Below, one piece after another: positions 37,328 through 47,144 of a DNA stretch of 64,000 nucleotides. A model generated the notes under the pieces. The model made no database searches. It was not told the DNA's origin and saw only the letters and a list, made by a program, of their open reading frames with translations. Source of the DNA: Oryzomonas sp. (GTDB lineage: Bacteria; Desulfobacterota; Desulfuromonadia; Geobacterales; Pseudopelobacteraceae). The stretch is from contig JARLHN010000016.1 of assembly GCA_031292255.1 (NCBI GenBank), positions 62,001 to 126,000 on the forward strand. Reading direction: 5' to 3'. The translations under genes were made by a program, and so were the position numbers. How positions within the stretch are numbered: the first letter of the stretch is position 1; every line of letters begins with the position of its first letter.

Positions 37328-38773
37328 CTAGTAAGGCGCCTTTACCAGCTTCCACGTGGGGCTGTTGATCGCCATGTCCACATCGCGGGCAAATACCTCG
37401 AATCCCTTGTAGCCGTGGTACGGACCGGAATAGTCCCAGCTGTGCATCTGGCGGAAGGGAATGCCCATCTTCTGGAAAACGTATTTCTCCTTGATACCGC
37501 TGCCGATCAGGTCCGGCTTGAGGGCATCGGCAAACTTCTCGAACTCGTACTCGGAGGGATCGTCGTAAACCACCGTGGCGTCCGGCATCTCCGGGGCGGT
37601 ACGGTCATAGTCATCGGTGTGGGCAAATTCATAGCCGGAACCAACACAGTCCATACCCAGGTCCTCGTAGGCGCCGATGGTATGGCGCGGACGAAGCCCA
37701 CCCACCAACAGCATGACTTTCTTCCCATCCAGACGCGGTTTGTACTCGTCAATAACAGCCTGCATGAGCGGGTCGTACTTGGCTATGACCTCTTCCACCT
37801 TGGCTTTGATGTGGTCGTCAAACAACATGGCAAGCTGCCTGAGGCTGTTACGGATCTTGGTCGGACCGAAAAAATTGAGTTCGACCCAGGGGATGCCGTA
37901 CTTCTCTTCCATGACCTTGCACATGTAGTTCATGGAACGGTAACAGTGGATGACATTGAGCTTGACCTGGTGGGTGGCGGCAATTTTCTCCAGCTCGCCG
38001 TCGCCGGTCCAGACGGACTTGACGTTTAAACCGCACTCTTCGAGGAGCGGCTTCGTCGACCAGGCGTCGCCACCGATGTTGTATTCGCCGATCAGGGCGA
38101 TGTCATAGGGGCTTGCCGGCTCGGCATATTCGCGGGTCCCAATGATGTAGTCGCGGATCGTATCGTTGGAGATATGATGGCCCAGCGACTGGGAAACGCC
38201 GCGGAACCCCTCGCAGTTGCAGGGGATGATCGGGATATCCAGTTCCTTGGCGGAGGTCCTGGCAACGGAGTTGATATCATCGCCGATAAGACCTACCGGG
38301 CATTCGGAAAGGACCGAGATCCCCTTGGCCAGCGGGAATAGGTCATGGGCCTCTTCCAGCAAGGTCTTGAGCTTCTTGTCGCCGCCGTACACGATGTCTT
38401 TTTCCTGGAAATCGGAAGTGAACTGCATCGGAAAGCTGGTAACGCCGGTGATGCCGCTCATCATATTGCGGCGGGTGCCCCAGGAGTACCACCCGCAACC
38501 GACCGGGCCGTGGGAGACGTGGACCATGTCGCGGATCGGGCCCCAGACGACCCCCTTGGCTCCCGCATAGGCGCAGCCACGGGCACTCATTACACCGGGA
38601 ACGGTTTTCTTGTTGGACTTGACGCAGGCGGCACCGGATGCCGGATCATTGGCGCCCAGATGGGGGGCGCGCTTCTTTTTGGCCTTTTCGGGATATACCG
38701 CCAGGGTCTCGGCGATCAAGGCCTCTGTTGATTCTTTGGTAATGCCCTCAACTTTTCGTATATTGTCTGACAT
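37328..38773 (-). CDS. nifD: Nitrogenase molybdenum-iron protein alpha chain
   Basis: A 481-residue subunit that binds the FeMo cofactor. P-cluster cysteines are in [26 protein letters not shown] and GPVGCGW. The cofactor Cys is in [10 protein letters not shown] and the cofactor His in [16 protein letters not shown]. The catalytically important His lies in QSLGHHI. The length is typical of the Mo enzyme; no delta-subunit gene of the V or Fe-only enzymes is near. GAGGAG precedes the ATG. The gap to nifH is 86 bases. Confidence 0.98.
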   Translation of the reverse strand: MSDNIRKVEGITKESTEALIAETLAVYPEKAKKKRAPHLGANDPASGAACVKSNKKTVPGVMSARGCAYAGAKGVVWGPIRDMVHVSHGPVGCGWYSWGTRRNMMSGITGVTSFPMQFTSDFQEKDIVYGGDKKLKTLLEEAHDLFPLAKGISVLSECPVGLIGDDINSVARTSAKELDIPIIPCNCEGFRGVSQSLGHHISNDTIRDYIIGTREYAEPASPYDIALIGEYNIGGDAWSTKPLLEECGLNVKSVWTGDGELEKIAATHQVKLNVIHCYRSMNYMCKVMEEKYGIPWVELNFFGPTKIRNSLRQLAMLFDDHIKAKVEEVIAKYDPLMQAVIDEYKPRLDGKKVMLLVGGLRPRHTIGAYEDLGMDCVGSGYEFAHTDDYDRTAPEMPDATVVYDDPSEYEFEKFADALKPDLIGSGIKEKYVFQKMGIPFRQMHSWDYSGPYHGYKGFEVFARDVDMAINSPTWKLVKAPY

Positions 38774-38859
38774 AATATTCTCCTCTATTTTGATGGCTTC
38801 CCGTAACCCCTTCCCTCTCTTTCGAGTAAAGGGCGGCCGTCAGGCCTGGTGAGGGAAAA

Positions 38860-39903
<1,044 letters not shown>

Positions 39904-40028
39904 TTACTGTATTATAACACTATTTACAAAACAGACCCTTTGTAATGCCATTACAGAGCCCCTGGCTGCATGCTTTTTGTGCATACCTGCATACCGACCG
40001 CCATCACGCCTTCAACGAACATGCTCAC

Positions 40029-40053
40029 AAAAAAGGCACCGGGGTCGGTGCCT
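40029..40053 (-). terminator. Terminator of the nifB-GNAT-nifV operon
   Basis: A 7-bp stem (40034-40040 with 40047-40053) and six T on the minus strand. It lies about 90 bases beyond the nifV stop and ahead of the nifH promoter. Confidence 0.8.
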
Positions 40054-40094
40054 GTAATTCATTATGGATCTAGAACCCAAAGAAGGGCTGGGGC

Positions 40095-40128
40095 CAATTC
40101 CCCCCTTTGACCAAAAAGGGGGGAATTG
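40095..40128. repeat. 14-bp perfect inverted repeat after nifV
   Basis: caattccccccttt (40095-40108) pairs with 40115-40128 around a 6-base loop. C-run/G-run hairpins of this kind recur at about 29.9 and 31.4 kb. No T-tract follows, so it is probably a dispersed repeat or a messenger-stabilising hairpin. Confidence 0.6.
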
Positions 40129-40143
40129 CATCTGTTGTATTGA

Positions 40144-41274
40144 TCAAGCGGCCTTCTTCAGTCCATACAGCTTGATCAGCTGGTTGTTGTTGAGCGGCCG
40201 CCGCGTCTGCTGGGCAATCTTTCTGACCTTGTCCATCAGGTTCGTGGCCTCGGAACGGCTGATGGCGATGCCCATATCCTTATACCGTTCCATCAGGCCG
40301 CTGGCGCCGGAATGCTTGCCCACCACGATCTGCCGCACAAGGCCCACCTCGGCCGGATCGAAACCTTCATAATTTTTAGGGTCCTTGATCACCCCGTCGG
40401 CGTGCAGGCCCGATTCATGGGCAAAGACCCGCTCGCCCACCACCGCCTTCCAGGCCGGCAGCGGCCGGTTGGATGCCTTGGCCACAAACAGCGACAGTTC
40501 CCGGAAACGGTGGGTATCGATGCCGGTGTCGATGCCGCTGGCATACTTGAGCCCCATCACCACCTCCTCCAGGGCCGCATTGCCGGCCCGTTCCCCCAGG
40601 CCGTTGACCGTGGTATTGACAAATGCGGCCCCGGCGCGGATGCCCGCAATGGCGTTGGCGGTCGCCATCCCCAGATCATTGTGGGTGTGCACTTCAATGG
40701 GGAGTTCGGGCACGGCTTCACGCAGGGCGCGCACCCTGTCGAACATGCCGAAGGGGTCGAGGATGCCCAGGGTGTCGCAAAAACGGAAGCGGTCCCCTCC
40801 CATGGCCAACGTGATCTGCATCAATTCGATGAGAAAGGGGATCTCGGCCCGGCTGGCATCCTCGCCCCCGACCGAAACATACAGCCCTTTTCCCTTGGCA
40901 AAGCCAAGGGCCACCCTGAGCTGTTCCTTGACCCATTCCCGACTCTTCCTGATCTTGTTGTGGATCATGATGTCCGAGACCGACAGAGAGACATCCACGG
41001 CCGTTACGCCGCTATCGATGCTGGCCTGGATATCAGGCACCGTGGCCCGGTTCCAGGTGATCAGGCGGGCATTCAACCCCAGGTCCACCAGCGCCCTGAC
41101 ATCATTCTGCTCCTCCTTGCCCATGGCCGGAATGCCGCATTCCAGCTCCTGTACGCCGGTGGAGTCGAGCATGCGGGCAATGGCGATCCTGTCACGCCTG
41201 CTGAAGACCACGCCGGCAGTCTGCTCGCCGTCCCGCAATGTAGTATCGTCAATGATGATTGATGACTTGTTCAT
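40144..41274 (-). CDS. nifV: Homocitrate synthase
   Basis: A 376-residue DRE-TIM enzyme that condenses acetyl-CoA with 2-oxoglutarate to homocitrate, the organic ligand of FeMo-co. DTTLRDGEQTAGV near the N-terminus and VHTHNDLGMATAN (metal-binding HxH and ND) near residue 200 are intact, as is NTTVNGLGERAGNA. The operon context of nifB, a GNAT gene and nifV supports NifV over isopropylmalate or citramalate synthase. AAAGGAG precedes the ATG at 41274; the frame extends upstream into the GNAT gene but is not coding there. Confidence 0.95.
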   Translation of the reverse strand: MNKSSIIIDDTTLRDGEQTAGVVFSRRDRIAIARMLDSTGVQELECGIPAMGKEEQNDVRALVDLGLNARLITWNRATVPDIQASIDSGVTAVDVSLSVSDIMIHNKIRKSREWVKEQLRVALGFAKGKGLYVSVGGEDASRAEIPFLIELMQITLAMGGDRFRFCDTLGILDPFGMFDRVRALREAVPELPIEVHTHNDLGMATANAIAGIRAGAAFVNTTVNGLGERAGNAALEEVVMGLKYASGIDTGIDTHRFRELSLFVAKASNRPLPAWKAVVGERVFAHESGLHADGVIKDPKNYEGFDPAEVGLVRQIVVGKHSGASGLMERYKDMGIAISRSEATNLMDKVRKIAQQTRRPLNNNQLIKLYGLKKAA

Positions 41275-41302
41275 AGTCGTCTCCTTTGTTACACAACCCT
41301 GA

Positions 41303-42112
41303 TCATCCGCAACTGCCCATGGTTGCCAGACCGTAAACATATTCCGGCCGGTAGTCCGGCTCAACGCCGGCATACATGAGTAGATTGGTGCCATGGTTTC
41401 TGAAACCCCGCTCCTGGAGCAGAATGACCGCTTCACGGTTGCGGGCAGGGGTATCGATATAGACAGTGGTGCCGGCCGGAAGCCTGTTCAGCGCTTCGTC
41501 GAGCAGGCCCGCTGCCCGGTCCGGTGTAATGGCGCTGAACGGTCCCAGCTGCACCGCCCGGCCGCAGGGTTGAATGACCGCAAAGACGCCATCTCCGGCC
41601 AGAACCATGCCGCGCTGGGATGTTGCGGCAAGCAAACCGTCGCGCCGGTCGCCCCAGCCAAGTTGGTCGAGAACGGCATCCCACTCTCCCTTCGCTGCAT
41701 GAGAAGGACCGGACTGCCCGCCTTCCCTGCCGGTCCAGCGGATAATGGTGTCGGTGCAGCTGAATCCGTGCCTTTCATACAGGGCTCTGCCCATTTTTGA
41801 GGCGGTCAGCCAGAACGTCTCGGCGCCGACGTTACGCAAGCTGCCAAGAGCCCCGAGGAACAGCGCCTCGCCGATGCCGCAACCTCGATGGCGCTGGTCA
41901 ACAATAAGATTTCCGATCCATCCGCTCAAGTCATGACGAAGGGATGTCACGAAACCGACGGCAGCGCCCGTTTCGTCCCGTGCCGAGAGGCATCCGGCGG
42001 GAAAAGAGGACAGCAGGAAATCGAATTCCCACGGTTCCGCCACCCAATGTTCTGCGGCGGCCAATCCCAGAAAGCGGGGCACATCCTCTTTTCGAAACGG
42101 CTCTATGGTCAT
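41303..42112 (-). CDS. GNAT-family N-acetyltransferase with a second GNAT-like domain
   Basis: About 269 residues. The N-terminal GNAT domain has IGNLIVDQRHRGCGIGEALFLGAL, the acetyl-CoA-binding pyrophosphate loop (RGCGIG), near residues 73-90. The C-terminal half (about 145-260) resembles the accessory acetyltransferase fold with RAVQLGPFSAITPDRAAGLL and ERGFRNHG. It lies between nifB and nifV in one operon, 28 bases before nifV. A role tied to nitrogen fixation is inferred from position only; the substrate is unknown. The ATG at 42112 has GAGGGG upstream; ATGs at 42133 and 42136 are alternatives. Confidence 0.78.
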   Translation of the reverse strand: MTIEPFRKEDVPRFLGLAAAEHWVAEPWEFDFLLSSFPAGCLSARDETGAAVGFVTSLRHDLSGWIGNLIVDQRHRGCGIGEALFLGALGSLRNVGAETFWLTASKMGRALYERHGFSCTDTIIRWTGREGGQSGPSHAAKGEWDAVLDQLGWGDRRDGLLAATSQRGMVLAGDGVFAVIQPCGRAVQLGPFSAITPDRAAGLLDEALNRLPAGTTVYIDTPARNREAVILLQERGFRNHGTNLLMYAGVEPDYRPEYVYGLATMGSCG

Positions 42113-42141
42113 GCCGGCTTCACCCCTCAGCATCATATTGA

Positions 42142-43005
42142 CTACGGCAGCGAACAGGCAGACTCCCCGACCGTCACATCCTGCCCGATCAGGCCGATGG
42201 CGTCGGCACGGCACTGTTTGCAATGGCTGAACTGCCCGATGATCGTCTCGTTGGCCTTGCGTACCTCCGAGAGACGCTCTTCGCTCGGCGGTTCTATGTG
42301 CGACAGTTCGGCCTGGGGGATGAGCGGCATGATGTTCATCACAAAGGCCCCTAATTTTTTGACCCGCTCGGCGATCAACGGCAGCTGGTCATCGTTGACT
42401 CCCGGCACCAATACGGTATTGACCTTGATGGTCAGGCCCAGTTCAGCGGCGCGTTTCAGCCCCTCGAATTGGTTGGCGATCAGGATCCGGGCGCCTTCTT
42501 CGCCGGTGTAGTGGGTGCCGTGGTAGATGACATGGCGATAGATCCGGGCTCCGATCTCCGGATCGACGGCATTGATGGTAACGGTCAGGCTGTGGAGCCC
42601 CAACTCGTACAAGCGGTCGATGGACTCGGGCAGCAACAGGCCGTTGGTGCTCATGCACAGCATGAGATGCGGGAATTCCTTTTTTACCAGCTCAAAGGTT
42701 TCAAAGGTCTGCTCGTTCGCCAGCGGGTCGCCGGGTCCGGCAATGCCGATCACCTTGATGATCGGTCCCACCACCGGACTGGCCATCACCTCACGCACCT
42801 TGGCAATGGCCTCCTGGGGGGTCAGCAGGCGACTGGTCACGCCGGGCCGGGATTCGTTGGCACAATCATGCTTGCGGGTGCAATAACCACACTTGATATT
42901 GCATCGGGGGGCCACCGCCAGATGCATACGGCCATTTTTGTGATGGTTGCCGCCGAAGCAGGGGTGCCCTTGGATCTTATTCTTCATGTCACATGCACTC
43001 GCCAT
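42142..43005 (-). CDS. nifB: FeMo-cofactor synthesis radical SAM protein NifB (short form)
   Basis: A 287-residue radical SAM enzyme that fuses [4Fe-4S] clusters and inserts the central carbide to make NifB-co, the core of FeMo-co. The N-terminal HPCFGGNHHKNGRMHLAVAPRC and the cluster motif CNIKCGYCTRKHDCANESRPGV are seen in pieces. It lacks the C-terminal NifX/NafY-like domain, so it is the short form found in anaerobes. GAAAGGAG precedes the ATG at 43005. It is first in nifB-GNAT-nifV, expressed from a sigma-54 promoter through a leader with terminator and ANTAR-type hairpins. Confidence 0.97.
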   Translation of the reverse strand: MASACDMKNKIQGHPCFGGNHHKNGRMHLAVAPRCNIKCGYCTRKHDCANESRPGVTSRLLTPQEAIAKVREVMASPVVGPIIKVIGIAGPGDPLANEQTFETFELVKKEFPHLMLCMSTNGLLLPESIDRLYELGLHSLTVTINAVDPEIGARIYRHVIYHGTHYTGEEGARILIANQFEGLKRAAELGLTIKVNTVLVPGVNDDQLPLIAERVKKLGAFVMNIMPLIPQAELSHIEPPSEERLSEVRKANETIIGQFSHCKQCRADAIGLIGQDVTVGESACSLP

Positions 43006-43024
43006 GGATATTCTCCTTTCGAAC

Positions 43025-43042
43025 AAAAGAGCCCGCGGCTCT
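43025..43042 (-). terminator. Leader terminator in front of nifB
   Basis: On the minus strand AGAGCC-GCG-GGCTCT (43028-43042) is followed by four T then GTTC. It is compact and its T-run is short, so it may be leaky. It lies 20 bases before the nifB start. Confidence 0.6.
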
Positions 43043-43062
43043 CTCCGCAGGCCCCGTTGCCT
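43031..43062 (-). promoter_or_regulatory. Predicted two-hairpin ANTAR target in the nifB leader
   Basis: Two adjacent hairpins are seen on the minus strand. The first is AGGC-AACGGG-GCCT (43049-43062). The second is a GCGG/CCGC core around AGAGAG (43035-43048), extendable to 8 bp (43031-43052) if the first is open. Both six-base loops have A at position 1 and G at position 4. The second uses the terminator's ascending arm. Confidence 0.65.
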
Positions 43063-43119
43063 TAAGCTGAGTTGGTGTCATTGAGATTCGAATCAATCTG
43101 CGCCTACGCAGAGGGATAA

Positions 43120-43135
43120 GGCATAGAGCGTGCCA
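43120..43135 (-). promoter_or_regulatory. Sigma-54 promoter of nifB
   Basis: Minus-strand TGGCACGCTCTATGCC matches TGGCAC-N5-TTGC closely, with GG and GC ten bases apart. The start should be near 43109. It is divergent from the draG promoter 144 bases away. Confidence 0.75.
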
Positions 43136-43278
43136 GAGGGCAACATTATTTGAGATAACGCCGCAAGGGCCTGAATATCGGCGTATTGCACGAGGTTCTC
43201 CGCGACCGTCACGTCCTCGAGGCGACGCATCGAACCGGAGAATTGCCTTTTTTTTGATCATTTATTTTTTTTCTGTTC

Positions 43279-43294
43279 TGGTTTCGCTTTTGCA
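43279..43294 (+). promoter_or_regulatory. Sigma-54 promoter of draG
   Basis: Plus-strand TGGTTTCGCTTTTGCA has GG and GC ten bases apart and a good TTGCA -12 element. It lies 55 bases upstream of the draG start. The stretch 43141-43278 between the two divergent promoters is where an activator would bind; I found no sure site. Confidence 0.6.
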
Positions 43295-43348
43295 GGTCTA
43301 AGGTGGCATGCGTGGGAATTTTGCAAATTAATTGTGAACGGTCGCTCC

Positions 43349-44254
43349 ATGTTCAACCAGTACAACCCGGCAGAGATCCGCGACAGGGCCAGGGCCGCAT
43401 TCATCGGCATGGCCATGGGCGATGCCCTCGGCGCTACGGTCGAATTTATGACTGCGACGGAGATTGCCGCAAAATACGGCACCTTTAAGGAGATCATCGG
43501 CGGTGGGTGGCTTCGCCTGAAGCCGGGGCAGGTCACCGACGATACCGAGATGGCTCTCTGCATTGCCCGGGCAATCGTCGAAAACCAGGGATGGTCCACG
43601 GAGGCGATCGCCGGCAATTTTGCCGTCTGGCTCAAATCGCGACCGGTTGATTGCGGCGACACCTGCCGCAAGGGTATCCGTGCCTATATACTGCACGGCA
43701 CCCTGGAGGTGGCCCCAAACGAGTGGGATGCCGGCAACGGCGCAGCCATGCGGATCGCACCGGTAGCGCTCTTCTCGCTGCCCGATGGTGAACTGCTGAA
43801 GAAATATGCGGTCGAGCAGGCCCACATCACCCACAACAATCCCCTGTCCGACGCTGCCTGCATCTGCGTGGGAGAGATGTTGCACCTGGCGATCTGCGGC
43901 GCATCACGGACCCGCCTGCGCCGTCAGGCAGACGGCCTGGTGGCCCGGTTTCCCACCTTTGGCTTCGAGCCCTACCGCGGGTTGGCCACCGGCTATGTGG
44001 TCGATACTCTCCAAACCGTCTTTCATTGGTTTTTCAGGGGGAAAACGTTCGAGGAATGCGTCGTGGGGACCGTCAACCAGGGGGCCGACGCGGACACCAC
44101 CGGTGCCATCTGCGGCATGCTGGCCGGAGCCTACTTCGGAATGGAAGGCATTCCCCAGCGCTGGCTGAAGAAGATGGATAAGAAAGTGATTGCCGAGATC
44201 GACATGCTGGTCGGGCGGCTGATTGCCGCCAGCCCGGCGGGAAGGATGATGTAG
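43349..44254 (+). CDS. draG: ADP-ribosyl-[dinitrogen reductase] hydrolase
   Basis: A 301-residue ADP-ribosylglycohydrolase. GMAMGDALGATVEFM near the N-terminus, VTDDTEMALCIARAI (metal-binding TDDTE) near residue 65 and NQGADADTTGAICGMLAGAYFG near 245, with the second metal-binding DADT, are the DraG signatures, cited in pieces. DraG removes ADP-ribose from the NifH arginine and restores nitrogenase activity. The partner draT is not in this window. A GTG at 43334 is the alternative start; neither has a strong ribosome site. Confidence 0.92.
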   Translation: MFNQYNPAEIRDRARAAFIGMAMGDALGATVEFMTATEIAAKYGTFKEIIGGGWLRLKPGQVTDDTEMALCIARAIVENQGWSTEAIAGNFAVWLKSRPVDCGDTCRKGIRAYILHGTLEVAPNEWDAGNGAAMRIAPVALFSLPDGELLKKYAVEQAHITHNNPLSDAACICVGEMLHLAICGASRTRLRRQADGLVARFPTFGFEPYRGLATGYVVDTLQTVFHWFFRGKTFEECVVGTVNQGADADTTGAICGMLAGAYFGMEGIPQRWLKKMDKKVIAEIDMLVGRLIAASPAGRMM

Positions 44255-44298
44255 ACGGCCCCGGGGCTCGCCGACAGGGTCTGCTCCCGGTATTTCCC

Positions 44299-44424
44299 AT
44301 ACCAATTTCAAATCAAGGATGAAATCAAGACGGCGGGGATTGGGGTGACGAAGGCGTACAGTCTCGTACGTTGAGGAGCCGAAGACGAGCCAACGAAGAT
44401 AGCGCCTTGATTTGGAATTGGTAT
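44299..44424. repeat. Dispersed 126-bp inverted-repeat element, family A, copy 3 (best preserved)
   Basis: The ends are 20-bp inverted repeats with one mismatch: ataccaatttcaaatcaagg (44299-44318) and its complement at 44405-44424. The last base of the right end is the first base of the regulator's TAA stop read from the other strand. It carries no gene. Confidence 0.85.
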
Positions 44425-44987
44425 TATACCCCCTTCAGGATGCCGTCCGCAACCTGGCGCAGGCTTTTGCGCTTGTCCATGGCCATCTTCTGCATGGTAC
44501 GGTAGGCATCGGCCTCGCCCATACGATGTTTTTCCATCAGCATCCCCTTGGCCTTTTCAATCACCTTGCGATTCTCGATGGTTTCTTTAAGGTCCTCGAT
44601 CTTCTCCTTGAGGTCTTCCACCTGTTCCGTATGGGCCAAGGCGATTTCGATCGCCGGGATGAGGTCCTGTTCCCGAAGCGGTTTGGTTAAAAAAGCGGCA
44701 ATTCCGCTCTCTGCTGCCCGTTTTGCGGTCTGGGCATCAAAACAGTTGGTCAGGAGAAGGATGGGGATCTTGAGCTTTTTTTTGATCTCTTTTGCCGCGG
44801 TTATCCCGTCCATTTCCGGCATGGCCACGTCCAGGACCGCCATATCGGGAAAGCTCGCCATGGCCATCTCCACGGCGCTTTTGCCATCTCCGCACTCCAG
44901 CACATCCTCGAATCCAAGCTCTTTGAGCATGGCCCTCAGGCTCATCCTGATTAGCGGTTCATCATCGCATATTAAAACAGTCTTCAT
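44424..44987 (-). CDS. ANTAR-domain response regulator (GnfR-like RNA antiterminator)
   Basis: A 187-residue two-domain protein. The receiver domain (1 to about 120) has ICDDEPLIR, the phospho-Asp in MAVLDVAMPEMDGI and FLTKPL. A coiled coil of Glu/Lys heptads (about 121-140) leads to the ANTAR domain (about 135-187) with IEKAKGMLMEKHRMGEADAYRTMQKMA. ANTAR proteins bind paired six-base-loop hairpins and block terminator formation. In Geobacter sulfurreducens such a regulator, GnfR, controls nif genes. Three matching leaders lie in this window. GGGAGG precedes the ATG. It has its own sigma-54 promoter. No cognate kinase is adjacent. Confidence 0.92.
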   Translation of the reverse strand: MKTVLICDDEPLIRMSLRAMLKELGFEDVLECGDGKSAVEMAMASFPDMAVLDVAMPEMDGITAAKEIKKKLKIPILLLTNCFDAQTAKRAAESGIAAFLTKPLREQDLIPAIEIALAHTEQVEDLKEKIEDLKETIENRKVIEKAKGMLMEKHRMGEADAYRTMQKMAMDKRKSLRQVADGILKGV

Positions 44988-45026
44988 GTATCGACCTCCC
45001 GGCAACCATCGGATGTAACACGGATT

Positions 45027-45042
45027 TGCATCTAATATGCCA
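45027..45042 (-). promoter_or_regulatory. Sigma-54 promoter of the ANTAR regulator
   Basis: Minus-strand TGGCATATTAGATGCA: GG and GC ten bases apart and near-identical to the nifH promoter. It is 40 bases upstream of the ATG. Its leader is too short for a terminator. Confidence 0.65.
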
Positions 45043-45056
45043 GTATACACCGTAAT

Positions 45057-45080
45057 GGCCCCGGCAGCACTGCCGGAGCC
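45057..45080 (-). terminator. Hairpin between the EMO-type gene and the ANTAR regulator
   Basis: A GGCTCCGGCAG/CTGCCGGGGCC stem with a very small loop and one mismatch. No T-run follows. It may end the etf operon transcript or protect its 3' end. Confidence 0.45.
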
Positions 45081-45123
45081 ATCGGATTTGCGTAATTGTT
45101 TCAACCTGTTGTTCGAACTAAAA

Positions 45124-47097
45124 CTACTTAAGCACAGCCTCGGCCAGGACCTCTGCAACGTCACGCACCTTGACGCCGTCGGCCTTCACGTCCTTGAGGC
45201 CGTCCTCGAACATGGTCAGACAGTAGGGACAGGAGACGCAGATGGTGTCCGGCTTCTCTTCCAGCGCCTCCTTGACCCGATTAAGATTGATCCGCTCGCC
45301 GATATGCTCCTCCATCCACATCCTGCCGCCGCCGGCCCCACAGCAGAAGGCGTTTGCACGGTTGCGGCCCATCTCGGCCGGGACTGCCCCGGTTGCCAGT
45401 TCGATCACCTCGCGCGGCGCATCGTACACATCGTTATGCCTCCCGAGATAGCATGAATCGTGGAACACGGTGGCGCCCAACTCCGAGGACGTCCCGTTCA
45501 GCTTGAGATAGCCGTCCTGCACCAGGTTGCGCAGAAATTCGGTATGATGGACCACCTCAAGATCGAGCCCATACTGCCTGTAGTCGTTCTTAAGGGTCGA
45601 GAAGCAGTGGGGACACTGGGTGATGACCTTCTTGACGCCCCGCTCGGTGAAGACCCTCACGTTCTCCTTGGCCATGCGGTCAAAGACATACTCGTTGCCC
45701 AGGCGGCGCAGGCTGTCGCCGCAGCATTTTTCGTCCTTGCCCAGTATCCCCCAGGATACGCCGGCCTTGTCCAGCAGTTGGGCCAGGGCCACACTGACGT
45801 GCTTGCTGCGCGAATCGAACGAACCGGCACAGCCGACAAAGAGCAGGTACTCGGTGGTACTCTTGTCAAAAGACTTGACCTCCATCTGGGAGCACCACTT
45901 GGTGCGCTCCGACGGAGCGATGCCCCAGGGGTTGCTGCGCCCCTCCATGTTCTCGAACAGGTTGAGCAACTCCTCGGGAAAGCGGGCCTCGTTCTCAATC
46001 AGGTGGCGGCGCATCTTGACGATCTTGGGCATCTGTTCGATGAAGACGGGACAGGCTTCCATGCAGGCCCCGCAGGTGGTGCAGCCCCAGATGGCCTCCT
46101 CTGAAACGCTCCCCTCGCCCTCTTCGCCGATCAGGGGCTTGGCAGGCGTTGCCCCCTTTTTAAGCAGTGTACCGTTTTCCAGCAGGTTGACCTTGATATC
46201 ATGGACAACGGCACGCGGATTGAGCGGCTTGCCGGTGGCAGCGGCCGGACAGACGTTCTGGCAACGGCCGCATTCGGTGCAGGCCATGGAATCCAGCAGG
46301 TCTTTCCAGGTGAAGCGGTCCGCCTGGTCGACGCCAAAGGTGCTGCCGCCGGCGAACGCCTCCCGCGGCTGGGTGTTGGGCTTCTCCAGCCGCCGGAAGA
46401 AGCAGTTGGGGATGGCGGTCAGAATGTGCATGTGTTTACTGTTGGGCAGATAGCACATGAACATCAGCAGGGCAATGGCATGGGCCCACCAACTGACGCC
46501 GAACACCAGGGCGCCGGCGGGGCGTGGGACCAGGCCGGCCACTATGCTCGAAACCGGCATATAGGTGTTGGCAATGGCAAGATAATTCTCCGGCAGGCGG
46601 GATATCCTGGCGCCATTGATGCCGAAGTTGGCCATCATCAAGGTAGCGATCAGCGCCAGGATAAAGAACGCCTCGATAGTGCGGCCCTCGGGATAGGGGG
46701 GTGCTATGATCCGCCTGACCCCGGCGATGACCACCGCCACGAGGGCCAAAAGCGACACGATATCGATCACCAGCAGAAGCGGGAAATAGATGCCGTCGGG
46801 CAGCAGCGACAGGCTGATGGACGGGAAAACGCCGTGCAGCAGGAACTCGGTATTGGAGACCAGCAGAATGATGAACGACCAGAAGATGACGAAATGATTG
46901 ACGCCAAAGGGCTTGGCCAAGACCCGTTTCTGGCCGAAGGCGTACAACAGCATTTCGCCTACGCGGGTCCCGATGTTGTCAAAACGGTTCTCCGCCGTGC
47001 CGAGGGCCACCAGACTGAACCTGCGCCAGCAACTCCAGGCAAAGACGCCAAGGGAGACGATCAGGAGGGGGGTGAATATGGTCGGGTTGGGTGTCAT
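45124..47097 (-). CDS. Membrane Fe-S oxidoreductase of the ETF:menaquinone type (EMO/HdrDE-like)
   Basis: A 657-residue fusion. The N-terminal 230 residues hold about five transmembrane helices like a b-type haem NarI/HdrE subunit. Then come two [4Fe-4S] motifs (CTECGRCQNVCP near 275 and CTTCGACMEACP near 345) and two CCG domains as in HdrD (KCCGDSLRRLG and FCCGAGGG). Such proteins take electrons from EtfAB and pass them to menaquinone, or run the reverse. It is the last gene of etfB-etfA-this gene. The shared sigma-54/ANTAR leader suggests it works with nitrogenase electron supply (inference). Confidence 0.9.
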   Translation of the reverse strand: MTPNPTIFTPLLIVSLGVFAWSCWRRFSLVALGTAENRFDNIGTRVGEMLLYAFGQKRVLAKPFGVNHFVIFWSFIILLVSNTEFLLHGVFPSISLSLLPDGIYFPLLLVIDIVSLLALVAVVIAGVRRIIAPPYPEGRTIEAFFILALIATLMMANFGINGARISRLPENYLAIANTYMPVSSIVAGLVPRPAGALVFGVSWWAHAIALLMFMCYLPNSKHMHILTAIPNCFFRRLEKPNTQPREAFAGGSTFGVDQADRFTWKDLLDSMACTECGRCQNVCPAAATGKPLNPRAVVHDIKVNLLENGTLLKKGATPAKPLIGEEGEGSVSEEAIWGCTTCGACMEACPVFIEQMPKIVKMRRHLIENEARFPEELLNLFENMEGRSNPWGIAPSERTKWCSQMEVKSFDKSTTEYLLFVGCAGSFDSRSKHVSVALAQLLDKAGVSWGILGKDEKCCGDSLRRLGNEYVFDRMAKENVRVFTERGVKKVITQCPHCFSTLKNDYRQYGLDLEVVHHTEFLRNLVQDGYLKLNGTSSELGATVFHDSCYLGRHNDVYDAPREVIELATGAVPAEMGRNRANAFCCGAGGGRMWMEEHIGERINLNRVKEALEEKPDTICVSCPYCLTMFEDGLKDVKADGVKVRDVAEVLAEAVLK

Positions 47098-47144
47098 GTC
47101 AAAACCTCAATCTTTTGCCAAGGCAGATGTTAAGTTATCGGTAT

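Noticed and set aside
43308..43336. TGGCATGCG followed by TTTTGCA as a second sigma-54 promoter for draG
   Set aside because: GG and GC are much more than ten bases apart; the match at 43279-43294 has the correct spacing.
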